Below are positions 15,847 to 24,459 of a DNA stretch of 64,000 nucleotides, piece after piece. The notes beneath the pieces are model-generated. The model saw only the letters and a program-made list of their open reading frames with translations, did no database searches and was not told the origin of the DNA. Each line of letters begins with the position of its first letter. The first letter of the stretch is position 1. Origin of the DNA: DATBSK01 sp964532485 (GTDB lineage: Bacteria > Actinomycetota > Acidimicrobiia > IMCC26256 > PALSA-555); the NCBI GenBank assembly GCA_964532485.1, contig CAZHKE010000013.1, positions 1-64,000 on the forward strand. The letters are read 5' to 3'. The translations under genes and the position numbers were made by a program.

Positions 15847-16010
15847 GTGCCTCCGGCGAAGCGACGTACACGCAAGAGCGCGGCCAGGAAGACAACGGCT
15901 CGTAAGCCTGCGAAGCGGCGGACGAGGAAGACGACCGCCCGCAAGTCGACGGCACGGAAGACCACCCGGCGCCGCACGGCGAAGAAGGCTCCGGCCAAGC
16001 GGCGTCGTCG
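15847..16010 (+). CDS. Lys/Arg-rich histone H1-like protein, cut by assembly gap
   Basis: About 55 visible residues before an N gap, almost all Lys, Arg, Ala, Thr and Pro in repeats such as KRRTRKSAARKTTARKPA. The composition matches the C-terminal tail of mycobacterial HupB and bacterial H1-like proteins, which bind and compact DNA through charge. GTG at 15847 chosen because AGAAAGG lies 8 nt upstream; GTGs at 15838 and 15841 are in frame. The coding sequence must end inside or soon after the gap, since a hairpin follows at 16128. The repeat-rich sequence probably caused the gap. Located just after HU, likely co-transcribed. Confidence 0.7.
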
Positions 16011-16110
16011 NNNNNNNNNNNNNNNNNNNNNNNNNNNNNNNNNNNNNNNNNNNNNNNNNNNNNNNNNNNNNNNNNNNNNNNNNNNNNNNNNNNNNNNNNN
16101 NNNNNNNNNN
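16011..16110. other. assembly gap (100 N)
   Basis: Placeholder of fixed length; true size and reading-frame continuity are unknown. Confidence 1.
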
Positions 16111-16127
16111 CACACACAGCTCGACCG

Positions 16128-16153
16128 CGAAGGGGCCCTCCGGGGCCCCTTCG
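16128..16153 (+). terminator. GC-rich hairpin, terminator-like
   Basis: CGAAGGGGCC (16128-16137) pairs perfectly with GGCCCCTTCG (16144-16153) around a CTCCGG loop. A second hairpin of G and C runs follows at about 16164-16186. No T tract, as is common for actinobacterial terminators. It probably ends the hupB/basic-protein transcript. Confidence 0.6.
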
Positions 16154-16261
16154 TCGCGTCTGCACGAGGGGGCAGGCCCCCTCTCGTAAACTCCCCCCGG
16201 CGCCCCGCTGTTCCGCACCGATCAGGTGACGGCCGGCCGAGCCGGCCGTCGGCGAACAGGC

Positions 16262-17017
16262 CTAGAGCGGCTCCATGCGCTTGAAGGGCTCTGCGACTCC
16301 TCCGCCGATCAGCTCACCGGCCTCGGCCGCCTCGGCGCGGAGGCGTTCGACGAAGGCCTTCGTCTGATCCTCCTCGTCCGGGGAGCCGACCTCGATGCCC
16401 ATGGTCGACGGCCATTGGCTGCGATGCGCGAAGAGCGCGTCGATCTTGGCGTCGAACGACTCGTGGACTCGCTCGACGTGGTCGATCACGTCGGGCTCGA
16501 AGAGGAGCAGTCGCTCGGGTCGGTGCGGAGCGCCGAGGCGGGGGAAGAAGTGGGGGTCGCGTGCCGCGACGATGCCTTCGACCACGAGACGGCCCGCCGC
16601 GGCGTGGTCGGGGTGCAGCCGGTAGCGCTTCCAGGGGTCATGGCCGAGCACGAGGTCGGGTCGCACGGCGCGCAGCGCCTCGCAGACTGCGCCGACCTCG
16701 CCGCGGTTGCCCGTGAGCTCGCCGTCGACGAGGTCGAGGAAGTGGACCGTCGACGCGCCGAGCGCGCTCGCGGCCGCTTCCTGCTCGCGTTTGCGGGTGC
16801 TGATCAGCGCACGCTGGTCTTCCGCTGGATCCCAGGACCCCTTGGACCCGTCGGTGAGCACGAGGACCTGGACGTCGGTGCCCTGGTCCGACCACTTCGC
16901 CAACGTCGCTGCGCATCCGAACTCGACGTCGTCGGGGTGCGCGCCGACGGCCAGCGCGCGCTCCGGCGTGGGAACGTCCACGGAGATCTCACTGGTCGTC
17001 GGCGTCGGTTCCGTCAC
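16262..17017 (-). CDS. PIG-L (LmbE) family deacetylase
   Basis: 251 residues. ALAVGAHPDDVEFGCAATLA gives the zinc-binding His27 and Asp30. DGSKGSWDPAEDQ, TVHFLDLVDGELTGN and YRLHPDHAAAG supply the second half of the metal site. It is an N-acetyl-sugar deacetylase type enzyme. Mycothiol MshB is in this family, but the sequence is closer to general PIG-L proteins, so substrate is open. The first 4 nt overlap the end of cofC on the same strand, so the two are coupled. Confidence 0.85.
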   Translation of the reverse strand: MTEPTPTTSEISVDVPTPERALAVGAHPDDVEFGCAATLAKWSDQGTDVQVLVLTDGSKGSWDPAEDQRALISTRKREQEAAASALGASTVHFLDLVDGELTGNRGEVGAVCEALRAVRPDLVLGHDPWKRYRLHPDHAAAGRLVVEGIVAARDPHFFPRLGAPHRPERLLLFEPDVIDHVERVHESFDAKIDALFAHRSQWPSTMGIEVGSPDEEDQTKAFVERLRAEAAEAGELIGGGVAEPFKRMEPL

Positions 17018-17619
17018 GCGGGTCGATCACCGGCGAGATCCGCGACGTCCGCGAGCTCCAGCTGCTCGAGGTCGGCCGGCACGTCGACGTCGAAGGCCAG
17101 GTCGGGCCGGCGGACCACACGCAGCTCGGCGCCGACCCGCGCCACCTCCTCGACGTGGCGGTGGAACGAGCCCGGCCCGTACGAGAACTGGAAGGGCAAG
17201 TCGACCGGCAACGAGCAGACGTTGGTGCCGTCGTTGCGATGGCACGGCACGAGCGTCACGATCGGGAGCGCGCCGTCGCGGGCCAGCGGCTCGAGCGACC
17301 GCGCGTTCGGCAGGTCAGCGTGCGCGACCACGACGCGGGTCAGCCCGAGGTCGGCAACGTGTCGGCGTCCCGCTTCCGCGGCACCGTCGAGGCCGGTTCC
17401 CGGATCGGCGACGACCTCGAGCCCGAGATCACCCGCCCAGGTCACGACCTCGGGCGCGGAGCTCACCACGGTGACGGGCATCGGCACCGCAGCTTCGAGC
17501 ACCCGCGTCGCGAACCGGCGCGCGAGGTCAGCGCGACGCTCTTCGCTGAGCTGAGCCGCCAGACGCAGCTTCGCGTCGGTGAACGAACGAATCGGAACGA
17601 CGACGCCAGCACGCGACAT
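17014..17619 (-). CDS. cofC: 2-phospho-L-lactate/phosphoenolpyruvate guanylyltransferase
   Basis: 201 residues. Nucleotidyltransferase of coenzyme F420 synthesis (CofC/FbiD), activating phospholactate or PEP with GTP. Seen: VVVPIRSFTDAKLRLAAQLS at the start (nucleotide loop with Lys), VVVAHADLPNA (metal-binding Asp), NDGTNVCSLPVDLPFQFSYG and FDVDVPADL near the end. Start at the ATG because homology starts there and a TAGCAT hexamer lies 10 nt upstream. A predicted F420-dependent LLM oxidoreductase occurs at 53.6 kb, consistent with F420 production. Operon with the PIG-L gene. Confidence 0.9.
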   Translation of the reverse strand: MSRAGVVVPIRSFTDAKLRLAAQLSEERRADLARRFATRVLEAAVPMPVTVVSSAPEVVTWAGDLGLEVVADPGTGLDGAAEAGRRHVADLGLTRVVVAHADLPNARSLEPLARDGALPIVTLVPCHRNDGTNVCSLPVDLPFQFSYGPGSFHRHVEEVARVGAELRVVRRPDLAFDVDVPADLEQLELADVADLAGDRPA

Positions 17620-17628
17620 GGGGCTGCC

Positions 17629-17635
17629 TATGCTA
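17629..17635. promoter_or_regulatory. overlapping divergent -10 elements for cofC and plsC
   Basis: TATGCTA reads TATGCT on the plus strand, 6 nt before the plsC GTG. It reads TAGCAT on the minus strand, 10 nt before the cofC ATG. The start codons are 21 bp apart. Confidence 0.6.
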
Positions 17636-17640
17636 CCGGC

Positions 17641-18363
17641 GTGGAGCCCGTCTACTCCGTGGCCCGCGCCGCGTTGCTCGTCCCGCTCGGCCACGGATTG
17701 CGCTGGACGTTCGAGGGAGCACACCGGGTCCCCGCGCACGGGCCGGTCCTCCTCGCGAGCAACCACACGTCGTATCTCGACCCGCTCGTCCTCGCCTACC
17801 TTGCCGACCAGCGAGACCGACGTGTGCGGTTCCTCGCCAAGGCCGAGCTCTTCGAGAAGCGCGGGCTCGGCTGGGGCCTGCGCCAGATCCGGCAGATCCC
17901 GGTGCGGCGCCACACCGGGGACGCGTCGGTGTCGCTCGATGCGGCCGTCGAGGCCCTGCGAGCCGGCGAGTGCGTCGTGGTGTTCCCGGAGGGCACGATC
18001 TCGCTCGATCTCGAGCCCATGCCGGCGCGCACCGGGACGGCTCGCCTCGCCGCCGCCAGCGGGGTGCCCGTCACCCCCGTCGGGCTCTGGGGTGCGCATC
18101 GGATCCTCTTCAAGGGCCGGCGACCAAAGTGGCGCCGCGGCATCGCCGAGGCCGTCGTCGTCGGAGATCCGGTCCGCGTCGCGCCCGACGACGACGTGCA
18201 CGAGGCGACCGATCGCATCATGACGGCGATCGCCGAGTGCGTGGCCAGAGCGCGCGCCGTCTACCCGCAGCGTCCTCGTGACGGCGAGGGCGACTGGTGG
18301 GTGCGGAAGCCCGAGACCGCGGTGGCCCGCCCCACCGTCCGGCACTCGCGCGTCGACACATGA
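17641..18363 (+). CDS. plsC: 1-acyl-sn-glycerol-3-phosphate acyltransferase
   Basis: 240 residues. NHTSYLDP at 41-48 is the NHx4D catalytic motif (His42, Asp47); FLAKAELFEKRGLG, CVVVFPEGTIS (the EGT motif) and PVTPVGLWG complete the fold. It acylates lysophosphatidate to phosphatidate at the inner membrane face. Its ATGA overlap with gpsA, which makes glycerol-3-phosphate, forms a phospholipid-precursor operon. GTG start six nucleotides after TATGCT. A short basic C-terminal tail follows the domain. Confidence 0.9.
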   Translation: MEPVYSVARAALLVPLGHGLRWTFEGAHRVPAHGPVLLASNHTSYLDPLVLAYLADQRDRRVRFLAKAELFEKRGLGWGLRQIRQIPVRRHTGDASVSLDAAVEALRAGECVVVFPEGTISLDLEPMPARTGTARLAAASGVPVTPVGLWGAHRILFKGRRPKWRRGIAEAVVVGDPVRVAPDDDVHEATDRIMTAIAECVARARAVYPQRPRDGEGDWWVRKPETAVARPTVRHSRVDT

Positions 18364-19370
18364 CCCGAGCTGCGGTCATCGGTGCCGGCTCCTGGGGGAC
18401 CGCGGTCGCCGCGATCGTCGCCGACCATGCCGACGTCGTGCTCTGGGCTCGTGACCCGGAGCTGGCCGACCGCATCGGGCGCGACCACGAGAACGATCGC
18501 TACCTCCCGGAGATCAGCCTCCCGCCGTCGCTACGGGCGACCGCGGCCCTCGAGGAAGCCTGCACCGACGCCGACGTGATCGTCGTGGGGGTGCCGTCGC
18601 ACGGGTTTCGCGAGGTGCTCCGTGCCGCGTCGTCGCACATCGGGCCGAAGGTGCCGGTGATCAGCCTGTCGAAGGGTGTCGAGCAGGGGACTCGGCTGCG
18701 CATGACCGAGATCGTCGCCGACGTGCTGCCCGAGCATCCGCGAGCGCTGATCGGCGTGCTCACCGGCCCGAACCTCGCGCGCGAGGTCGCCGAGGGCCAG
18801 CCGGCCGCATCGGTCGTGGCGATCGGTGACGAGAGCACCGCCGCCGAGCTCCAGGCGCTGTTCATGACTCGCACGTTCCGCGTGTACACGAACCCGGACG
18901 TCGTCGGGTGCGAAGCCGGCGGTGCGCTCAAGAACGTCATCGCGATCGCCGCCGGCATCGCAGCCGGCCTCGGGTACGGCGACAACACGAAAGCCGCGCT
19001 CATCACCCGCGGTCTCGCCGAGCTCGCGCGGCTGGGCATCGCGCTCGGCGGCGACCCCCTCACGTTTGCCGGGCTCGCAGGGATGGGCGACCTCGTCGCG
19101 ACCTGTACGAGCGACAAGAGCCGCAACCGTCGCGTCGGCGTCGAGCTCGGCCGCGGCCGCTCTCTCGACGACATCGTCACCGAGACGAACATGGTCGCCG
19201 AGGGGGTCAAGAGCACGGCGGCCGTTCTCGAGATCGCTCGCGAGCACCGTGTCGAGATGCCCATCGCAGCGATGGTCGGTGCCGTGCTCTACGAAGACGC
19301 AACTCCGGCCGACCTGGTGCCCTCTCTCATGCTGCGCGAGGCCAAGGCCGAGCTCGACGGCATCCGGTGA
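18360..19370 (+). CDS. gpsA: glycerol-3-phosphate dehydrogenase [NAD(P)+]
   Basis: 336 residues. AAVIGAGSWGTAVAAI is the Rossmann loop. SLSKGVEQGTRLRMTEI, LTGPNLAREVAEGQPAASVVA, GCEAGGALKNVIAIAAGIAAGLGYGDNTKAALITRG (catalytic Lys) and AGMGDLVATCTSDKSRNRRVG are all canonical. It reduces dihydroxyacetone phosphate to sn-glycerol-3-phosphate for phospholipids. Overlaps plsC by 4 nt upstream (ATGA) and the next gene by 4 nt (GTGA), so a tight operon. Confidence 0.96.
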   Translation: MTRAAVIGAGSWGTAVAAIVADHADVVLWARDPELADRIGRDHENDRYLPEISLPPSLRATAALEEACTDADVIVVGVPSHGFREVLRAASSHIGPKVPVISLSKGVEQGTRLRMTEIVADVLPEHPRALIGVLTGPNLAREVAEGQPAASVVAIGDESTAAELQALFMTRTFRVYTNPDVVGCEAGGALKNVIAIAAGIAAGLGYGDNTKAALITRGLAELARLGIALGGDPLTFAGLAGMGDLVATCTSDKSRNRRVGVELGRGRSLDDIVTETNMVAEGVKSTAAVLEIAREHRVEMPIAAMVGAVLYEDATPADLVPSLMLREAKAELDGIR

Positions 19371-20563
19371 CGCGCATCGGCGTGCTCGGCGGTGCCGCCG
19401 GCGCGCGCGTGCTGCCCGATGGCACGGTGCAGCCAGAGCGAACTGGATGGAGGCTGACCTGGTGGATCGGCGCCGACGACCGGTGGCGCATGCCGGCTCG
19501 GGAGACGACCGTGCGCCAGCAGCTCGACGGCGGCGTCCCGATCGTGCGAACCGCGCTGCGCGTTCCCGGTGGCGACGCAGTGGTTCGGGTGTACTCGGTC
19601 CCCGACGCCGGCGGCACGATCGTCGTCGACGTCGCCAACGAGTCCGCCGCGCCCTTCGTCGTCGCGCTCGTGGTCCAGCACGCGCGGCGCGTCGAGCTCG
19701 GCGGCGAGCTCGTCGTCGTCGATCAGCGTCCCGGCCTGGCCCTCACGCGTGCGCCGTCGCGCTGGTCGGTGGCGATCGCCCGGTCGACCGATGTCGAGGT
19801 ATGTGGCGGGGCGGCTCGCGAGGGCACCTTCCCCACGACCCGCGACCGGGCCGGCCGGATCGAGGCTGCGTTCCTGCTGCCGGTGCCGCATCGCGTCTCG
19901 GTGCGGGCCGCGATCGACCCGACGTCGCGCCAGGCCGTCGACCCGCGCTCCCTGCCGTCAGCGGACGACGTGGCACGCGGCTGGACCGCGCAGCTCGACC
20001 GGGGCATGCGCGTCGAGCTCCCCGACGCCCGCCTGACCGAGGCCGTGCGCGCCGCTCGCGCTCAGCTCCTGCTGTCCGGGTCCGATGGCCGTCCGTCGGG
20101 CGACGTTGTCGCGGCGCTCGAGGACTGGGGCTTCGACGCCGAAGCCGAGGCCGCGTGGCGAGGGCTCTCCGGTCGGGAGCGGCGACGGGCGAGTCGGCGA
20201 TCTCCCCCGGCGCGGGCTGGGGCCCTCGACGAGCTCGTCGACGCCGCGAGCGCGCCGGGTCGCATCGACGCAGTCGCCCCCGCCCTCCTGCTCGCCGTGC
20301 GATCCCTGCTGGTCACCGAACGGGACGGCGCCGTGACGTTGCTGCACGAGCTCCCGCCGGCGTGGCGGGGGCACCCGCTGGAGGTCCACGACGCACCGAC
20401 GCGCGCCGGTCCGGTCTCGTTCGCAGTGCGCTGGCACGGGACGCGGCCGGCGCTGCTGTGGGCCGCGCCTCAGGGCGTGCGCCTGCGGGCTCCCGGGCTC
20501 GATCCAGCCTGGACGAACGCCGGGGCGGGCGGCGAGGCGTTGCTCGCGGAGTCGGCCGGATGA
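19367..20563 (+). CDS. hypothetical protein, possible beta-sandwich plus helical domain
   Basis: 398 residues, family not recognised. The N-terminal part (GTVQPERTGWRLTWWIGADD, PIVRTALRVPGGDAVVRVYS, VVDVANESAAPFVVALVVQH) alternates short hydrophobic strands. It resembles beta-sandwich domains found before (alpha/alpha)6 glycosidases, but no catalytic motif is visible. The C-terminal half is helical and Arg/Ala-rich (LTEAVRAARAQLLLSG, FDAEAEAAWRGL). No signal peptide or membrane span. Start codon inside the gpsA stop (GTGA), end overlapping the broken cyclase (ATGA), so it belongs to the plsC-gpsA operon. Confidence 0.7.
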   Translation: MTRIGVLGGAAGARVLPDGTVQPERTGWRLTWWIGADDRWRMPARETTVRQQLDGGVPIVRTALRVPGGDAVVRVYSVPDAGGTIVVDVANESAAPFVVALVVQHARRVELGGELVVVDQRPGLALTRAPSRWSVAIARSTDVEVCGGAAREGTFPTTRDRAGRIEAAFLLPVPHRVSVRAAIDPTSRQAVDPRSLPSADDVARGWTAQLDRGMRVELPDARLTEAVRAARAQLLLSGSDGRPSGDVVAALEDWGFDAEAEAAWRGLSGRERRRASRRSPPARAGALDELVDAASAPGRIDAVAPALLLAVRSLLVTERDGAVTLLHELPPAWRGHPLEVHDAPTRAGPVSFAVRWHGTRPALLWAAPQGVRLRAPGLDPAWTNAGAGGEALLAESAG

Positions 20564-21667
20564 GTGGGGGGATGCTCGATCCCGACGTCGACCCCGCGGC
20601 GCTGGAGGCGCTCGGCCTCCACGACCCGGAGGCGCCGGACGCCGAGGATCGACTCGAGATGCTCCGCCTCGCGCTCGGGCTCGGCGCGACGGTCGAAGAG
20701 ATGCGTGACGCGATCGCCGAACGACGCCTTCACGCGATCCCCGCGGAACGAGTGCTCCAGGGGGCACGGAGCGGTTGACGCTCGACGAAGCGATCGAGCG
20801 GTCGGGCATCGACGCCGAGCTGGGTCGACGCGTGTGGCGTGCCTTGGGTCTCGTGGAGCCGTCCGCGCACGCGCTCGCCTGCTCGGAGCGCGACGTGGAC
20901 CTCTTCGGGTTCTTCCGCCTTGCCGAGGCGACGTTCGGGCTCGCCCCGGCGCTCGCCCTCATCCGCACCGCCGGCAGCGCGACGGCTCGCCTCGCGGATG
21001 GCGCGATCTCGAGCGCGCGCTCGGTCCTCGAGGCGCCGCTCGGAGGGCGGCACGAACGCGGACATCGCCAGGAGGTTCGTCGACGTCGCGCGCACCGTGG
21101 TCCCGCCGCTGTACCCGATGCTCGAGACGGTGCACCGGCACCACCTCGTCGGGGCCGGACGGCGGTACTCGGCGTGGGGCGTGGCACCTACCACGAACCA
21201 GACGTCAGACGCGGTGGTCGCCTTCGCCGACGTCGTCGGATACACGTCGCTGACGCAATGGATCTCGCCGGAGGAGCTCGAGGGGCTCGGTCGCGGAGCG
21301 TGCCGTCGCGGCCGCGGCGCGCCCGGGCGCTCGGCTCGTCAAGACGATCGGCGACGAGGCGATGTTCGTGGCCGGGAACGCTCGGAGCGCGGTGGAGATC
21401 GCCCGGAGCCTCGTGGACGACCCGCAGCTCCCGCCGTTGCGCGTCGGCCTCGCGGCGGGCGAGATCGTGACGCGCGACGGCGACGTGTTCAAGCCCGTCG
21501 TCAACCGTGCGGCGCGCCTCGTCGAGATGGCCGAGCCCGAGCAGATCGTCTGCGACGCCGAGGCGGCTCGCCGGCTGGGCGAGCGGACCGCGGCTGTCAG
21601 CCTCGGCCGGCGCTCGCTCCACGGCTTCGACGACCCCGTCGAGGTGTACGCCGTTGCCGCTCCTTGA
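20560..21667 (+). pseudogene. class III adenylate cyclase of Rv1264 type, three frameshifts
   Basis: Read in four segments, the whole family architecture is present. Segment one is 20560-20778 (RLEMLRLALGLGATVEEMRDAI) and segment two about 20765-21040 (LTLDEAIERSGIDAELGRRV): the N-terminal regulatory domain. Segment three is about 21044-21290 (VVAFADVVGYTSLTQWISPEEL, metal Asp). Segment four is about 21291-21667 (VKTIGDEAMFVAG, VVNRAARLVEMAEP). One G added to the G5 run at 20760-20764, one removed from GG at 21042-21043 and one removed from GG at 21289-21290 would restore a single frame of roughly 370 codons. Catalytic residues are kept. All three changes are G indels, so assembly error and real decay are both possible. 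An intact paralogue lies at 41604. Confidence 0.8.
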
Positions 21668-21673
21668 CGCGCA

Positions 21674-24418
21674 TCACTCGAGACGCAGCGTCGCGATCTC
21701 CCAGGGGCGCAGCCCTCGGCTCCCGGTGAACGACTCGAGGACGCGGCCGCGCAGGTTGACGACGTCGCCGAGCGCGACGTTGCCATCGACCGCGATGCCC
21801 ACCGTCGACGGCTCCGGTGACGCGTTGTGGACGCGCACGACGAGCCGGCCCTCCTCACGCCGCACCGCCGAGACTTCGGCGCCGTCGACGCGGAGTGCTT
21901 GGCCGCTCGCCGGTGCGGAGCACTGCGCGCCGCCGGCGCGCACTCGTTCGAGCGGAACCAGGAACGCGTCCGCAGCCGCATGCACGTCGGCATCGCGCCA
22001 GCTGCCTCGGTGTGGGAGCACCGCGTAGTCGACGACGAGGCGACCCTGGAGCTGCGGCCCGTCGAGCGGGTCGAGGGGCCCGGCGGGGTTGGGTCGCAGC
22101 GTCAGCTCCGAGCGTGACAGGTACCCCGTGGCGCGCAGCAGCGTGAGAGCGAGCTCGCCGCCGGTGCCGCGGTCGTCGGCGACCACCTCGTACTCGAGCA
22201 GGCCGTCGTGGAGGAGCGCGACTCCCTGGTCACCGTCGGAGCAGTCGACGAAGCGCCGCGACACGAACGTCGGGAGCCCGACCTCGTTGGGCCCGCCCTC
22301 GGCCGTCAGGCCGCGGTGGACGACCGCGTACGCGCACTCCGCGTCGGACCCGTCGACACGCTCCGGCAGTGGGAAGTGCGCGCGCAGACGGTGATCGCGG
22401 CACCGGTTGTCGAGCTCCGCGTGGATGCGCAGGAACCGCTCACCGGCCCGAAGCTCCAGCGTCGTGTGCACGTCGACAGCGTCCGTCTCGTCGCTTCGGC
22501 GCTCGCACGAGCGCTCGTCACCAACAGCATGACGCGGCAGGTCGTACGACGCGGTGACGACGAGTCGTGCGCGAACGGGGCCGTGCTCCGTCGCCTCGAT
22601 GTGCAGCGACGTCGGCTGGTCGACGCTCGTGTCTCTTGCGGGAGGCGAGTAGTTGTACGTGTCGCCACCGTCACCTCCGTCGACGAGGCGGTTCGCGCCT
22701 GACACGACGACTCCGTCGGCGGTGGTGAGCGTGAGCGTGCCATCGGCGACGTCGACCTCGGCGCGCAGGTGCTCGTTCTCGAGGAAGCGTTCCCCGGCGC
22801 GGAGCGTCGACGCAGGGCCGGCACCCTCGGCTGCGGTGAAGGTGCGCCAGCCGAACCCGGGAACGGGCGCCGCGTCGACGAGCACGTCACGCGCCGGCGG
22901 GAGCGTCTGGCGGAATCGCAACGTCGCGCCACGCTCGCCGAGGTCGAGGAGCTCGTCGCGCAGCGCTTCGAGGTCGATCGGCTCGTCGCCACCGCGGATG
23001 GCGTGGAACGTGTACTCCCAGTCGTCGGGCGCGGCCTCACGTCGGGTCACCTGCCCGATTCGAGCACCGGCGAACTCCGGGCCCCGGATCATCTCGAGGA
23101 CCCAGCGCACCTTCGTGCCCACGACCGTGGCGCTGAAGCCGTCACCACCGACGATCCCGAGCAGCTGCGTCGGGCACGGCCGGCCCTCGTCGTCGACGAG
23201 GTGGACCGGGCCCTCGCCCGGGACGGTCAGGCGCACGAGACCGCCTCGCTGCACCCGCGTCGGGTTCCACACGAGTGTCGACCCGGGTGGCGCGTCGACG
23301 CGCGTGGCGAGCTCGTGCAGCGCGTCGCGCGTGAGCGCATCACCGATCTGGCGCGCCTCCTGGTAGCGGACGGCCACGGCGTCCACCACCTCGTCGGCAC
23401 TGCACGCGCACGAGGAGTCGTGGGCGCTGTTGAGCACGAGGGCTCGCCAGGCGATCTCGAGCAACCGTTCCGGGTAGCGGTCGGCCGCGAGCAGCAGCGC
23501 GCTCGTCGGCTCGGCGCGTCGCTCGAGCGCCCGCTCGGCCGCTGCACACGCCTGGTGCACGTCGACCCGGTTCGAGGCCACGCCCATCAGCACGTTGGCG
23601 CGCGCACCGGAGCGCAGCTCGCTCGACCAGACGGGGAGATCGTCGGGTGACGGCTGATCCGCGAGGTACTCGGGGAGCGACGTGATCGTGAAGCGGTACT
23701 CGTCCTGGGCCGCGTTGGCGTCGGCGACGACCTGCCCGAGCCAGGGCTGGGGGAGCTGGTGGTCGGTGCCGTTCATCAGCAGCATCCCGCCATCGTCGAG
23801 GCGGGCGGCGCCGAGCTCGGCTTCGTAGCCGCGGGTGCGCGCGACCAGCGCGGTCGCTTCCTTGGGGAGATCACGCCCGTTGGAGTACGAGCCGTAGAGG
23901 TATTCGGCTCGCACGCGTGACCCGTCCTGCGCCTCCCACCAGAAGGCGGTGCGATCGATCGACGCGGGCACGCCGCGCCAGACGACGGCGTGCTCGAAGC
24001 CGGCGAGTCGGAGCAGCTGGGGCATCTGCGCGACGTGCCCGAACATGTCGGGGAGGTAGCCCACCTCCATCACCGCGCCCAGCTCGGTCGCGCGTGCGAT
24101 GCCCGCCTGGAGGTCGCGGACCATCGTCTCGCCCGACACCATGTACTCGTCCATGAGGACCATCCATGGACCGAACTGCAGCCGCCCCTCTCGCGCGAGG
24201 GCGGCCAGCCGGGGCGCGGCTTCGGGGCGAACCTCGAGGTAGTCGTCGATCACGACGGTCTGACCGTCGAGCAGGAACCGCTCGTACGTCTCGTCGCGCT
24301 CGAGGAGGTCGAGCAGCTCGTCCAGGAGCCCGACGAGGCGAACCCGGAACGTCTGGAACGACGCGTACCACTCGCGGTCCCAATGCGTGTGCGGGACGAC
24401 CCCGACCGAGAGTGCCAT
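21674..24418 (-). CDS. alpha-mannosidase, glycoside hydrolase family 38
   Basis: 914 residues. PHTHWDREWYASFQTFR at the start holds the zinc-binding His12 and Asp14; LLDGQTVVIDDYLEVRPE, QFGPWMVLMDEYMVSGE and GYLPDMFGH follow. Asp124 of the last corresponds to the family nucleophile. SAHDSSCACSADEV near the middle supplies the second zinc His. A large C-terminal beta domain completes the normal 850-1000 residue plan. No signal peptide, so cytoplasmic action on mannosides or polyprenyl-glycan fragments is likely. The upstream in-frame start is not used: TAGGCT lies 10 nt before the ATG at 24418. Divergent from a HAD phosphatase. Confidence 0.92.
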   Translation of the reverse strand: MALSVGVVPHTHWDREWYASFQTFRVRLVGLLDELLDLLERDETYERFLLDGQTVVIDDYLEVRPEAAPRLAALAREGRLQFGPWMVLMDEYMVSGETMVRDLQAGIARATELGAVMEVGYLPDMFGHVAQMPQLLRLAGFEHAVVWRGVPASIDRTAFWWEAQDGSRVRAEYLYGSYSNGRDLPKEATALVARTRGYEAELGAARLDDGGMLLMNGTDHQLPQPWLGQVVADANAAQDEYRFTITSLPEYLADQPSPDDLPVWSSELRSGARANVLMGVASNRVDVHQACAAAERALERRAEPTSALLLAADRYPERLLEIAWRALVLNSAHDSSCACSADEVVDAVAVRYQEARQIGDALTRDALHELATRVDAPPGSTLVWNPTRVQRGGLVRLTVPGEGPVHLVDDEGRPCPTQLLGIVGGDGFSATVVGTKVRWVLEMIRGPEFAGARIGQVTRREAAPDDWEYTFHAIRGGDEPIDLEALRDELLDLGERGATLRFRQTLPPARDVLVDAAPVPGFGWRTFTAAEGAGPASTLRAGERFLENEHLRAEVDVADGTLTLTTADGVVVSGANRLVDGGDGGDTYNYSPPARDTSVDQPTSLHIEATEHGPVRARLVVTASYDLPRHAVGDERSCERRSDETDAVDVHTTLELRAGERFLRIHAELDNRCRDHRLRAHFPLPERVDGSDAECAYAVVHRGLTAEGGPNEVGLPTFVSRRFVDCSDGDQGVALLHDGLLEYEVVADDRGTGGELALTLLRATGYLSRSELTLRPNPAGPLDPLDGPQLQGRLVVDYAVLPHRGSWRDADVHAAADAFLVPLERVRAGGAQCSAPASGQALRVDGAEVSAVRREEGRLVVRVHNASPEPSTVGIAVDGNVALGDVVNLRGRVLESFTGSRGLRPWEIATLRLE

Positions 24419-24428
24419 CTCGTGCACC

Positions 24429-24434
24429 AGCCTA
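24429..24434 (-). promoter_or_regulatory. -10 element for alpha-mannosidase
   Basis: TAGGCT, 10 nt before the ATG. Confidence 0.45.
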
Positions 24435-24447
24435 CGAGCGGCCTGCA

Positions 24448-24453
24448 TACCAT
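24448..24453 (+). promoter_or_regulatory. -10 element for HAD phosphatase
   Basis: TACCAT, 6 nt before the GTG. Confidence 0.45.
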
Positions 24454-24459
24454 CGCCGG

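Noticed and set aside
16111..16284. Continuation of the basic protein past the N gap
   Set aside because: The N run has an arbitrary length, so the frame is meaningless, and the sequence after it is a terminator-like hairpin.
20560..20778. Independent 72-residue gene
   Set aside because: Its sequence is the N-terminal part of the Rv1264-type cyclase regulatory domain, continued in another frame directly downstream; treated as part of the broken cyclase.
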